DNA from: Cohnella abietis
GTDB taxonomy: Bacteria > Bacillota > Bacilli > Paenibacillales > Paenibacillaceae
Assembly (NCBI RefSeq): GCF_004295585.1
Contig: NZ_AP019400.1
Location: 835,501-899,500 of the forward strand
Length of the DNA stretch: 64,000 nt
Direction: 5' to 3'
In this document: piece after piece, positions 51,918 to 60,611 of the stretch
Position numbering within the stretch: position 1 is the first letter of the stretch
Layout: the number at the start of each line of letters is the position of its first letter
The notes under the pieces: generated by a model
Told to the model about the DNA's origin: nothing
The model's input: only the letters and a program-made list of their open reading frames with translations
Databases searched by the model: none
Program-made: the position numbers and the translations under genes

Positions 51918-52133
51918 GTTTTCGCATGATGAAACTCCGGGTGTTCTTCATCGTAAGATAATATAATAATCATTTATAACAGAACGAATGAAAATCCAGT
52001 TAGCATACCGATGATCAGTTCATTCATAATGTGGTAGAATATACCTTAGGTTGTTAATATTCGTGTAGAATTAGGTCGATTTAATAGATTAAATTCCTGC
52101 GTATTTCTTATTGAGGGTTAGGGGGTCGAAGTA

Positions 52134-52871
52134 TTGACGGGAACAAACTACATTAAGCTATTTGGAATTATTGTTGGCGTGGCGGTATTGAATATTTTAG
52201 TGCTCTCACCCGGGTTTATTGGGGTAGAAATAGGTGGAAGTGCTCTCATGACCGCAACAGGGGTAACTTTGTTGTTCGCCAGTGCCGTTGTATTAATTTA
52301 CGGGAGTTATACCTTACTGTTTAAGCAGCCTGTTGCTCTACCTGTCAAACAAATCCAAACGCACGAGGATTATATTGAGGCTTTGTCTAAATTCAAACGT
52401 GTAAAAGCTCTGGAAGGTAATATTTCTCTTGGTTTAGAGCAGCTGGATCGGATGAAGAAGAAGAAGGAAACTTTATTAAATGTCCTTAACGAAAGATTTG
52501 ATACGACCGAGTTAAGCTACAAGAAATTTGCTTCAGTCACTTATGAGGTTGAGAAGCTATTTTACCTTAATGTAAGAAGTATTTTGAACAGGCTTAGTAT
52601 TTTTGACGAATCGGAATATGAAAGTGTCATGAGTAGGAAGCCAACGCTGTTTTCTCCGGAGCTCCTCCAAGAAAAGAGGAAAGTGTATAGCGAGTATTTG
52701 TCTTTCTTGAGTAGCTCTGTAGGTTCTAACGAGGAAATCCTGTTAAAGCTTGATAAGCTACTGTTGGAAATATCTCGATTAGATAGCTTTGAACCGGGTG
52801 ATATCGAGAATATGCCTTGTATACAGGAAATAGATTCATTAATTAAGCAAACCAAATATTATAAACAGTAA
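52134..52871 (+). CDS. Two-TM coiled-coil protein, probably XpaC-like
   Basis: The 245-residue product has two membrane helices in the first 65 residues (LFGIIVGVAVLNILVLS; ALMTATGVTLLFASAVVLIY) and a mostly helical cytoplasmic remainder with Leu/Lys-rich coiled coil (LEQLDRMKKKKETLLNVLNE). The layout and its place before a telA gene match XpaC of Bacillus (xpaC-telA operon), whose function is unknown; sequence similarity is not obvious enough to be certain. The TTG start follows GGGGG at normal spacing. The next gene begins 12 bp after its stop, so the three genes form an operon. Confidence 0.6.
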   Translation: MTGTNYIKLFGIIVGVAVLNILVLSPGFIGVEIGGSALMTATGVTLLFASAVVLIYGSYTLLFKQPVALPVKQIQTHEDYIEALSKFKRVKALEGNISLGLEQLDRMKKKKETLLNVLNERFDTTELSYKKFASVTYEVEKLFYLNVRSILNRLSIFDESEYESVMSRKPTLFSPELLQEKRKVYSEYLSFLSSSVGSNEEILLKLDKLLLEISRLDSFEPGDIENMPCIQEIDSLIKQTKYYKQ

Positions 52872-52883
52872 GAGGTGCAAAGG

Positions 52884-54572
52884 ATGGCAAAGAAAAGTAA
52901 ATTTTTCCTACTAACAGGTGGTCTCGTTCTTCTAGTATTCGCTATTGTATACGTGGGGGTCAATCTAACTACCAATTTGGGGAAAACAAAAAATCAAGTA
53001 AACTCGGAAGACGCAGGTAAGCGATTAAACAAGCTATACTCCAATATTTCAGTAAGGCAGGACACACCAATTAAGGGTCAGATAGACCTTGATCCTGTTG
53101 ATGTAGCGAATTCGTTGCCAGATATATCTAAGTTCCCAATAACTGTTGATAACACGACCAATAATTTTGTAGAAATCTTTTCTTCTATCGAAAAAGCAGG
53201 GACTGGTGTTGACGGTTGGTTGACGGAAGTAGCAACGGAGTTTAACAAGGCCAATATTGTTGTGGATGGAAAACCTGTTTCTGTTAAGCTTCGTAATATT
53301 GCTTCAGGTACAGCCGCTGATTATATTAAATCGGGTAAGTATGTGCCAGACGCTTACACGCCTTCAAATGAATTATGGGGTGAAATGGTTAAAGCAAGTG
53401 GGGTGAAGACTCAGCTTGTTACTAATCGTCTCGTCGGAAATGTACCCGGAATTGTTATATCCAAAGCGAAATACGATGTTTTAGTGGATAAATACGGATC
53501 GGTAAATGTCAAAACCATTACGGAAGCCATATCTAATAATGAGTTTTCTATGGGATATACAGATCCCTTTGCCAGCTCTACGGGCTTAAATTTTCTCGTA
53601 ACAGCTCTTAATACTTTTGACAGCTCTAATATTTTGGGAGAGAAAGCTGTTCAGGGGTTTGAAAAGTTTCAAGCCAATGTCCCTTTTATTGCGTCTACAA
53701 CGATACAAATGCGTGATGCGGCTAAATCGGGCATGCTAGACGGATTTGTTTTGGAATATCAAACTTATTTCAATGCGGCGGATTTGAAGAGTGGTTATGT
53801 TTTCACCCCTTTTGGTGTGAGGCATGATAGCCCGTTGTACGCTTTAGGTGATGTATCTCAAGCAAAGCTAGATATCATTAAGAAGTTTGCAGAATTTGTT
53901 GCTCAAGAAAAGTATCAAAAATTAGGGCTAAAAAAAGGCTTCAATAACCTTGAGGAATACAAGTCGGAGCTGACTACAGTAGACGGTAACCTTTTATCTT
54001 CAGCGCAGAAGATTTGGAAAGAAAAGAAAAATGGAAATAGACCTATTGCTGCTGTGTTTGTAACGGATGTATCCGGTAGCATGGGTGGTGAACCTTTGAA
54101 CCGTTTGAAGGAGTCACTGTTAAAAGGTCAAAAGTATTTAGGCAAGGACAATAGTATCGGTCTTGTTTCGTATTCTAGTGATGTCACGATTAATTTGCCT
54201 ATTGGGAAATACGACACTAATCACCAGTCCATGTTCGTTGGTGCAGTGAACAGCCTTCAAGCTGGTGGCGGTACGGCTACCTTTGATGGAATTGTTGTAG
54301 CATTGAAAATGCTTCAAGATGAGTTAGTTGCTAATCCCAATATTAAACCAGTCATCTTCGTCTTGAGCGATGGTGAAACGAATGAGGGCTACGAGCTTAA
54401 GGACATTAAGAGCTTAATTGAGACCTACAAAACTCCAATCTACACTATCGGATATAATGCCAACATTAAAGCACTTCAAAGTATTTCGAGTATTAACGAG
54501 GCAGCTAGTATTAATGCAGATACAGATGATGTTGTCTATAAGATTGGAAACTTGTTTAATGCTCAAATGTAA
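52884..54572 (+). CDS. Membrane-anchored protein with binding-protein-like and VWA domains
   Basis: The 562-residue protein has one N-terminal membrane anchor (about 8-29). A region of about 300 residues resembles extracellular solute-binding proteins (VKLRNIASGTAADYIKSGKYVPDAYTPSNELWGEMVK; SMGYTDPFASSTGLNFL). A von Willebrand A domain follows from about residue 393 with an intact MIDAS motif, TDVSGSMGG, then GGGTATFDG and LSDGETNEG. The substrate-binding plus VWA fusion is known in Bacilli but has no assigned function to my knowledge. It lies between the XpaC-like and TelA genes, suggesting a membrane-stress complex assembled through the metal-dependent VWA domain. Confidence 0.8.
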   Translation: MAKKSKFFLLTGGLVLLVFAIVYVGVNLTTNLGKTKNQVNSEDAGKRLNKLYSNISVRQDTPIKGQIDLDPVDVANSLPDISKFPITVDNTTNNFVEIFSSIEKAGTGVDGWLTEVATEFNKANIVVDGKPVSVKLRNIASGTAADYIKSGKYVPDAYTPSNELWGEMVKASGVKTQLVTNRLVGNVPGIVISKAKYDVLVDKYGSVNVKTITEAISNNEFSMGYTDPFASSTGLNFLVTALNTFDSSNILGEKAVQGFEKFQANVPFIASTTIQMRDAAKSGMLDGFVLEYQTYFNAADLKSGYVFTPFGVRHDSPLYALGDVSQAKLDIIKKFAEFVAQEKYQKLGLKKGFNNLEEYKSELTTVDGNLLSSAQKIWKEKKNGNRPIAAVFVTDVSGSMGGEPLNRLKESLLKGQKYLGKDNSIGLVSYSSDVTINLPIGKYDTNHQSMFVGAVNSLQAGGGTATFDGIVVALKMLQDELVANPNIKPVIFVLSDGETNEGYELKDIKSLIETYKTPIYTIGYNANIKALQSISSINEAASINADTDDVVYKIGNLFNAQM

Positions 54573-54593
54573 CTAAATTAGAGGAGGATTCAG

Positions 54594-55733
54594 ATGTCAT
54601 TTTCGATGGAAGTAGCAAGTCCAGAAGAGATAAAGGTAGCCATTGAGGAAGAGGTAAAGCCTGTACCCGAGGAGGTTGCCAAGCTTAAAGAGGTAGCGGA
54701 ATCGAATGTAGCCACGATCATGGGGCTAGATGTTGAATCACTCGAGAAGCGGAAAGAAATACTACAATCGATTGACACGTTCGGCCTAAATACAATGAAA
54801 TCATCCTCTGATAAAAATACATTGCTTCAAGTGTCCGTAGGCAACCTCTCCAAAACGGGAGATGAGGGCGGTCAGGTAGCTAAGGGCCTTGCTGCTCTGC
54901 ATACGCAGCTCAAGGATTTGGATCCGAGTGTAATAGATTTTGCTAAGACCGGTTTGCTTGGCAAGCTGTTTAATCCACTTCGTGCTTACTTCCTTAGGTA
55001 TCAAAAAGCCGATGGAGTCATTGCAGATATTGTTGTCTCTTTGGATAAAGGTAAATTGACTCTTAAGAACGATAATACCACTCTGGAGATCGAGCAACAG
55101 ACGCTTCGTGACTTGACCAAAAAGCTTCAAAAGGAAATTCAGCTTGGGGCATTAATGGATGAGTCAATCGAATCACAGATTGAAGCTGCCAAACAACGTA
55201 ATGAAAGTCCTGATAAGATCAGGTTCATTACCGAAGAAGTACTGTTCCCTCTGCGCCAGCGGGTTATGGACCTGCAGCAGATGCTCGTAGTCAACCAACA
55301 GGGGATTATGGCCATTGAAGTGGTCATTAGGAACAATAAAGAGCTGATTCGCGGAGTAGACAGAGCTAAGAATGTTACGATATCGGCATTGAAGATTTCC
55401 GTTACTGTAGCTAGTGCTCTCTACAATCAGAAGATTGTATTGAAAAAGATTGAGCTTCTCAATCAAACCACGAATGATCTGATCGCCAGCACTTCTAGAA
55501 TGCTGAAAAATCAAGGCGCAGAGATTCATAAGCAATCACTTCAAGCGACTGTCTCGGTAGAGACATTGAAACAAGCCTTTACAGATGTGCTGTCTGCCTT
55601 GGATTCTATTAGCACCTACAAGCAGGAAGCCCTGCCTAAAATGCGTGATACAATCATTCAGTTCCGCGAAATGGCTGATAATGGCGAGAAGCAGATTCAA
55701 CGTCTAGAAAGAGGACATAAGCTGGGTCTGTAA
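54594..55733 (+). CDS. telA: TelA-family (toxic anion resistance) protein
   Basis: The 379-residue protein is helical throughout and carries TelA family signatures (LGKLFNPLRAYFLRYQKADGVIADIVVSLDKGKLTLKNDN; DKIRFITEEVLFPLRQRVMDLQQMLVVNQQG; NKELIRGVDRAKNVTISALKISVTVASAL). TelA proteins are cytoplasmic or membrane-associated and are linked to tellurite and cell-envelope stress, often next to Ter or XpaC genes. GAGGAGG precedes the ATG, 21 bp after the VWA gene. It is the last gene of the three-gene operon and abuts tandem array D. Confidence 0.88.
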   Translation: MSFSMEVASPEEIKVAIEEEVKPVPEEVAKLKEVAESNVATIMGLDVESLEKRKEILQSIDTFGLNTMKSSSDKNTLLQVSVGNLSKTGDEGGQVAKGLAALHTQLKDLDPSVIDFAKTGLLGKLFNPLRAYFLRYQKADGVIADIVVSLDKGKLTLKNDNTTLEIEQQTLRDLTKKLQKEIQLGALMDESIESQIEAAKQRNESPDKIRFITEEVLFPLRQRVMDLQQMLVVNQQGIMAIEVVIRNNKELIRGVDRAKNVTISALKISVTVASALYNQKIVLKKIELLNQTTNDLIASTSRMLKNQGAEIHKQSLQATVSVETLKQAFTDVLSALDSISTYKQEALPKMRDTIIQFREMADNGEKQIQRLERGHKLGL

Positions 55734-55774
55734 TAGCGGGGTTTCCTCTGAAAAGAGGGGCAAGAGCCAATGGC

Positions 55775-56187
55775 GAGAGTTAGTAGGAGCCGCCGCGTAA
55801 CTCCGCACAAAACTGCCTAAGTGGTGGGAATTAGAAGGAGCCGCCGCGTAACTCCTCACAAAAGCTGCCTAAGTGGTGGGAATTAGAAGGAGCCGCCGCG
55901 TAACTCCGCACAAAACTGCCTAAGTGGCGGGAGTTAGTAGTAGAAGCCGCGCAACTCTACGCAAAAGCTGCCTGGGTGGCGGGAATTAGTAGGAGAAGCC
56001 GCGTAACTCCGCACAAAACTGCCTAAATGGTGGGAATTAGTAGGAGAAGCCGCGTAACTCCGCACTAAAACTGCCTGAGTGGCGGGAGTTAGTAGGAGAA
56101 GCCGCGCAACTCTGCGCAAAAGCTGCCTGAGTGGCGGGAATTAGAAGGAGCCGCTGCGCAACTCCTCACAAAAGCTGCCAGAGTGGC
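55775..56187. repeat. Tandem array D, 51-52-bp units
   Basis: Eight units span 413 bp. A unit reads GGGAATTAGTAGGAGAAG, CCGCGTAACTCCGCACAAAA, CTGCCTAAGTGGC; the 52-bp forms carry one extra base near AAAAGCTGCC or CACTAAAACTG. Two sub-types occur, with AGGAGCCGCCGCG or AGGAGAAGCCGCG. The ACTAA core is on the minus strand (TTAGT on plus). GGAG and CTCC flank AAGCCGCGTAA as a possible small stem. The array lies between two convergent genes and ends at a bidirectional terminator. Confidence 0.93.
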
Positions 56188-56193
56188 TGATAG

Positions 56194-56243
56194 AAAACGC
56201 CAATCCACAAACCTCATACGAGGCTATGGATTGGCGTTTTTTT
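56194..56243 (+). terminator. Bidirectional terminator between convergent genes
   Basis: AAAACGCCAATCCA pairs with TGGATTGGCGTTTT across a 19-base loop. A T-run follows on the plus strand; on the minus strand the run is the shorter TTTT of the stem. It serves telA and the efflux pump gene. Confidence 0.8.
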
Positions 56244-56261
56244 ACTCTTTATTTTTCGAGT

Positions 56262-57758
56262 CTACGATTGCCGAGCCTTTGTTTTGTTTAGGGTTACTCC
56301 GGTTTCTTCGTCTTCCTCAACCTGCCCCGTACGTTTAATGAAGATAGAAAGCAGCAGTCCGACAACTCCAATCCCGATAATGACAAGGTACGCATCATTA
56401 ATACCCTGAATAGACGCCTCCATCATCATATGCTCCTTGGAAGAATCCCCGCCTGATGCCATCATATCTTGAAGATGATTTTTGGTGCTGGTCATCATAA
56501 TCGTAACAAGTAGAGAGGTACCAATTCCACCTGCAACCTGCTTGATAGTGTTGGAAATGGCTGTACCATGCGCATACAGTCTCTTAGGCAGTTGGTTCAG
56601 ACCCGCCGTAGTGATCGGCATCAGGAACATTGCCATCCCGAAGCGCCGTCCTGTGGACATGAGAAGTAAATAAGTATAGCTAGTAGAATCAGTTAGATTA
56701 ACGAAGCCAATTGTAGTCACAATTGTAATAATCATCCCGATAATGGACAGCCATTTTGCTCCAAACCGATCGAACAGTTTTCCTGTTATCGGCATCATGA
56801 ACCCCATCAGAAGCGCGCCAGGGAGCATCAATAGTCCAGATTCCAGAGCTGTGTATCCACGTGCGCTTTGCAGGTACAGTGGAAGCAGCATCATATCTGC
56901 ATACATAACCATCGTAACCGCAATATTGATTACAGTCGTCAGGGAGAACATGCTGTACTTGAACGCTCTGAGATCAAGAAGTGGATCTTTGGAAATGAGT
57001 TGTCGCCAGACAAACAAAATGAGGGAGACAACACCTACAGCGAGAGATATAATGACTTCCCAGCTTGACCATCCCTTGCTTCCTGCACTACTGAAGCCAT
57101 AAAGCAAAGCTCCAAACCCGATTGTTGAGAGAATGACACCCCAGATATCAAGCTTGGGATAGCTTCGTTCCGAAACATTTTTCAGATAGAAAAAGGCGAC
57201 AGCAATAACAAGAATGGCAAACGGAATCATTCCATAGAACAGAGTGCGCCAGGAATAATGCTCAATGACATAACCCGCGATTGTAGGCCCGATAGCAGGG
57301 GCGAAAATAATGGCGAAACCGACCATTCCCATAGCGGCTCCCCGCTTATCTGCAGGAAAGACGGTTAGAATGACAGTCATCAGTAGCGGCATGATAATAC
57401 CAGCACCGGCTGCTTGAATCAAACGACCAACTAGCAAAATGTCGAAATTGGAGGCAACTGCCGAAACAATTGTTCCTCCGAGAAATAAAATCATGGCGCT
57501 CTGGAACAGCTCACGTGTAGTAAACCGTTGCATTAGAAATGCAGTTATCGGAATAAGTACCCCATTAACCAGCATATAGCCGGTTGTTAGCCATTGTGCC
57601 GTTGATGCTGCAATGCTAAAGTCGACCATTAGCTCTGGCAGCGCAACGCTCATAATGGTTTGATTCAGAACGGCGATGAACGCCCCTAGAATCATTACAA
57701 ACAACAGGGGGCCTTTCTTAATAGATCCGATGTCAAATGCTGAATTGCTACTCATCAT
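56262..57758 (-). CDS. MFS multidrug efflux pump, DHA2 (EmrB/QacA) family
   Basis: The 498-residue protein has about 14 membrane segments and DHA2 motifs: VLNQTIMSVALPELM (D1-like), WLTTGYMLVNGVLIP, GRLIQAAGAGIIMPLL (motif B with Arg), and GPTIAGYVIEHYSWR (antiporter motif C). AAGGGA precedes the chosen ATG by 7 bases; starts further upstream are unlikely. It exports drugs or other hydrophobic compounds using the proton gradient. A TetR gene is divergent from it, and matching 14-bp elements flank the intergenic region. Confidence 0.88.
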   Translation of the reverse strand: MMSSNSAFDIGSIKKGPLLFVMILGAFIAVLNQTIMSVALPELMVDFSIAASTAQWLTTGYMLVNGVLIPITAFLMQRFTTRELFQSAMILFLGGTIVSAVASNFDILLVGRLIQAAGAGIIMPLLMTVILTVFPADKRGAAMGMVGFAIIFAPAIGPTIAGYVIEHYSWRTLFYGMIPFAILVIAVAFFYLKNVSERSYPKLDIWGVILSTIGFGALLYGFSSAGSKGWSSWEVIISLAVGVVSLILFVWRQLISKDPLLDLRAFKYSMFSLTTVINIAVTMVMYADMMLLPLYLQSARGYTALESGLLMLPGALLMGFMMPITGKLFDRFGAKWLSIIGMIITIVTTIGFVNLTDSTSYTYLLLMSTGRRFGMAMFLMPITTAGLNQLPKRLYAHGTAISNTIKQVAGGIGTSLLVTIMMTSTKNHLQDMMASGGDSSKEHMMMEASIQGINDAYLVIIGIGVVGLLLSIFIKRTGQVEEDEETGVTLNKTKARQS

Positions 57759-57781
57759 GCTCAATCCCTTCAAATTCATTG

Positions 57782-57796
57782 TTAAACTAATAAACA
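57782..57796. promoter_or_regulatory. Operator candidate near the efflux pump start
   Basis: TTAAACTAATAAACA is the inverted counterpart (14 identical bases) of the element at 57875. It lies just upstream of the pump start codon. Confidence 0.5.
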
Positions 57797-57874
57797 CTTT
57801 GTTGTATACTAAACTCAATGTAAAAAATTATATTCATCTCGCTTCTTTTTCACAAGCAACAGCTTTTTGAAAAA

Positions 57875-57889
57875 TGTTTATTAGTTTAC
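57875..57889. promoter_or_regulatory. Operator candidate on the tetR side
   Basis: TGTTTATTAGTTTAC is the inverted copy of the element at 57782, 78 bp away. Each contains GTTTA twice. Paired sites beside divergent promoters suit a TetR repressor. Confidence 0.5.
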
Positions 57890-57983
57890 GGTTGAGCGGA
57901 ATCTGTAGTCTATGCGAAAAATAAATTACAAATAGCAAGGTATGTGTCGTTAAGAATTTTAAGAAGAAAGGAACTGAAAATCC

Positions 57984-58589
57984 ATGCCAACAAAAACACC
58001 ACGTACGGATCCGCGTGTGCTACGCACGCGGCAGTTGATTCGAGATGCATTTATCCAGCTTCTTCAGGAGATTGAGCTTGAGAAAATAACTGTAAATCGA
58101 ATTACAGAGCGGGCTACCATTAACCGTGTCACTTTCTATCTTCATTACAGGGACATTCCGGACATGCTGGAGAAGATGGCAGATGAAATGATTAATGACA
58201 TTCGAACTATCTATCACAGTATTCCGAATCAATCTAGCTCTACAGATCTCGATTGGTCCAGACTGGTCAAATTACTTGAGTATATTGCAGAAAATGCGAA
58301 TTTTTATAAGACGCTGCTCTCTTCCAAACGTATACCGGTCTTTACCGAACGTCTTCAGAAGCTAATGGTTGAAGTGATTACTGGTAGAGTCGAGAGTCGA
58401 GAAAAATCCGCCTCTTCTTTAGCGGCAAGCATTCCGCAAGATATCATAATCTGGTACGGCTCCTCGGCCTTCATCGGTACAATTATTTTTTGGCTTCGCA
58501 ATGACATGCCCTACACGCCGGTTTATCTCGCCAAACAGCTTTCTCTACTGGCTACGTTTAAGCTTAAGAACTTACAACTACTGGAGTGA
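57984..58589 (+). CDS. TetR-family regulator of the divergent efflux pump
   Basis: The 201-residue protein has a TetR helix-turn-helix (FIQLLQEIELEKITVNRITERATINRVTFYLHYRD) and a C-terminal domain of the type found in DhaS-like TetR proteins (WYGSSAFIGTIIFWLRNDMPYTPVYLAKQL). AAAGGAA precedes the ATG. Its divergent placement to a DHA2 pump makes it the likely repressor of that pump. Confidence 0.85.
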   Translation: MPTKTPRTDPRVLRTRQLIRDAFIQLLQEIELEKITVNRITERATINRVTFYLHYRDIPDMLEKMADEMINDIRTIYHSIPNQSSSTDLDWSRLVKLLEYIAENANFYKTLLSSKRIPVFTERLQKLMVEVITGRVESREKSASSLAASIPQDIIIWYGSSAFIGTIIFWLRNDMPYTPVYLAKQLSLLATFKLKNLQLLE

Positions 58590-58605
58590 TTAATCCTGAA
58601 AAATA

Positions 58606-58627
58606 CCCCAACCACTTTAGGTTGGGG
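58606..58627 (-). terminator. Terminator of the leftward gene pair
   Basis: CCCCAACC pairs with GGTTGGGG across ACTTTA. Read on the minus strand it is followed by TATTTTTC, so it mainly ends the leftward transcript; it may also serve tetR. Confidence 0.7.
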
Positions 58628-58656
58628 CAGAGGAAACATATTTATGAGTGAGTTTT

Positions 58657-59088
58657 TTACTCTATTGCAGAACGTGAGGGAATAATTGAGAAAATAATGA
58701 TTCCTTCAACTATAGAATATAAATCTTTGTGAGCATAATTTGGGAAGCGATCCATGTTGGATAGAATAGAATTTTTAGGCGGATGCACATGATAGGGCTC
58801 GGTTGCAGTCTGATATCGTTTGTCTAATTCATGGGGCTCGCTGTGGTATTGGGCTTTTATGTAGCCGTTTGCATCTTCCCAATCATAATAATATTTATTG
58901 ATTATACCGGATTTGTTTGTATATTCGGTTATGTATAAGAGTGAACCATCGAGGAATGGGATTGTAGCTCTAAGTGAATAAATAGTTGAATGCTGACCAG
59001 AACGGTCGCTTAAGTGGATATCCCCCAATAACCCGTGGCCAAGCTCTCGTTTAATTAGCTCAAGATTACTACGTGGTCTACCGATCAC
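58657..59088 (-). CDS. Possible TumE/DUF6516-like toxin
   Basis: The 143-residue protein has SLLYITEYTNKSGIINKYYYDWEDANG and later PYHVHPPKN, which recalls the toxin TumE group (hydrophobic SxLxxxE, Tyr-rich strand, W-D/N, then HxHPP). I recognise the pattern only by eye. It is encoded last in a pair, overlapping the upstream helix-turn-helix gene by 11 bp, the usual antitoxin-first order. No independent ribosome site is prominent. Function is unproved; a non-toxic conserved hypothetical protein is the alternative. Confidence 0.45.
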   Translation of the reverse strand: MIGRPRSNLELIKRELGHGLLGDIHLSDRSGQHSTIYSLRATIPFLDGSLLYITEYTNKSGIINKYYYDWEDANGYIKAQYHSEPHELDKRYQTATEPYHVHPPKNSILSNMDRFPNYAHKDLYSIVEGIIIFSIIPSRSAIE

Positions 59089-59758
59089 CTGTTATCTCCT
59101 TCATAACATAACGCCATTCATCGGCATCACGAGTCCATTTCCAATCGTCAGAAGAATTTGGGTCTCCTATGCGCGACACAACTTCCTCGTACTTACCGTT
59201 ATATTTGGATTCGAAGGTTAATAGAAGCTGAACGAGGTTTTTCATTCGTTCGACTTCATCATACACAGGCTCTTGTGACTTCTGATACTCATATTCTTGA
59301 ATTACCTCGCGAATAACTGTTTCCTTACCATTAGTTGATCGATAAATAGCAGTGATGGGAATTCTAGCCTGTTTAAAAGACTGTTTATCATCCATGCTAG
59401 GAAATAAAATACGTTTATCACGTAACCAATTATTGATAGTCGTTGTCGAGACTCCAAAATAAGTGGCTATTTGTCCAGTTGTATACAAGAGGGGTTTTTC
59501 AATTTCCGTTGAAGATTCAAAGGCTAATTGAAGTAATTGGTTAAAGGCATCTGATAATTGCTTCGGAGTAAGACTGTCCAATGTATTCAGATTGATATAG
59601 GGGTTAAAATGTTGGGCTAACAGATCAGAATGATGTATTTGATTTAATAAATTGTAAATGAACTTAAAAGCAGCTATTCCATATTGCGGATTAAGTTCAA
59701 TATCTCGAGAAATCTCATTCTCAACAATTTTGCGATCTTCGTAAGTTATCACAAACAT
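59078..59758 (-). CDS. HTH-domain protein, possible antitoxin
   Basis: The 226-residue protein contains a central excisionase/MerR-like helix-turn-helix, LLYTTGQIATYFGVSTTTINNWLRDKRI (about 90-118), with helical flanks and a C-terminal region rich in Trp and charged residues (SDDWKWTRDADEWRYVMKEITGD). GGGGGTGAG precedes the ATG. It overlaps the possible TumE-like gene by 11 bp and is its presumed partner and repressor. It could also be a plain regulator. Confidence 0.55.
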   Translation of the reverse strand: MFVITYEDRKIVENEISRDIELNPQYGIAAFKFIYNLLNQIHHSDLLAQHFNPYINLNTLDSLTPKQLSDAFNQLLQLAFESSTEIEKPLLYTTGQIATYFGVSTTTINNWLRDKRILFPSMDDKQSFKQARIPITAIYRSTNGKETVIREVIQEYEYQKSQEPVYDEVERMKNLVQLLLTFESKYNGKYEEVVSRIGDPNSSDDWKWTRDADEWRYVMKEITGDR

Positions 59759-59938
59759 CACCTCACCCCCATCATAACAAATAGTTAGCTGAACTACAAC
59801 TAAACTTAAACCAAACGAAAAGTAAACTTAAATACCTATTATCAATTTAATCAAATGATGAACCGTGTATACCTCAAGAATGAATTAGAATAATCCCCAT
59901 TCAAATGTTACAGATCTGCAAATTATTACCTCAAGACA

Positions 59939-59992
59939 TTGACATCTATCTTGTTAAAATTATACATTATACATACCGAACGTTCGGTATGT
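59939..59992 (+). promoter_or_regulatory. Promoter and perfect palindromic TetR operator
   Basis: TTGACA (59939-59944) and TATACA (59961-59966) form a promoter with a 16-bp spacer. Directly downstream is a 22-bp perfect palindrome, ACATACCGAAC plus its complement (59971-59992), of the ACCGAACG type common for TetR/AcrR regulators. Confidence 0.75.
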
Positions 59993-60014
59993 CGCTAAAG
60001 ATCGGAGGAAGAGA

Positions 60015-60599
60015 GTGAAACAGGATGACAAGATAGAAGGGACTACAAAGGATAGGATTGTAGACATTTCCAAAGCTCTGTTCGCACAAAAGGGCTATGC
60101 GGCAACCTCGATCCAAGATATTTGCGATGCGGTGCAATGCAGTAAGGGAGCTATTTATCATCATTTTAAGAATAAGGAAGAGCTCTTTGTATACTTAACG
60201 GAACAGGCATTTACAACGTCATGGGATCAGTGGGTTTCATTGGCTGCGAAGTATACAACTATGATTGAGAAGCTTTACGCATTTGCTGATTATTTTGTAG
60301 ATACTATGCATAGACCGCTGTCGAAGGCTGCGGAGGAATTTTTGAAAAATGCCGCTAATGAAGCAACCCAGCAGAAATTCATCACAATTATTAGCGAGTA
60401 CATGAATAATTTCGAAGAGTTTATTAAGGAAGGCATTACCTCAGGTGAATTTAAGCAAGAGGACCCTAAGGAGCTCGCATTCATCATATTAAGCTTCTAC
60501 TCGGGCCTGGGTGATAGCAATGCTTTCCTGAGTAAAGAAGCTATGAAGCCTCTATTCCATAAAGCAACAACGCTTCTACTAGATGGTATTAGACCATAG
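60015..60599 (+). CDS. TetR/AcrR-family regulator
   Basis: The 194-residue protein has the TetR helix-turn-helix (FAQKGYAATSIQDICDAVQCSKGAIYHHFKNKEELF) and a helical ligand domain resembling the YfiR/QacR type. The GTG start is 5 bases after GGAGGA. A perfect palindrome lies 22 bp upstream and implies autorepression. It is followed after 12 bp by a glycosyltransferase gene that is probably cotranscribed and therefore under its control. Confidence 0.85.
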   Translation: MKQDDKIEGTTKDRIVDISKALFAQKGYAATSIQDICDAVQCSKGAIYHHFKNKEELFVYLTEQAFTTSWDQWVSLAAKYTTMIEKLYAFADYFVDTMHRPLSKAAEEFLKNAANEATQQKFITIISEYMNNFEEFIKEGITSGEFKQEDPKELAFIILSFYSGLGDSNAFLSKEAMKPLFHKATTLLLDGIRP

Positions 60600-60611
60600 G
60601 AGGGCATGTGT

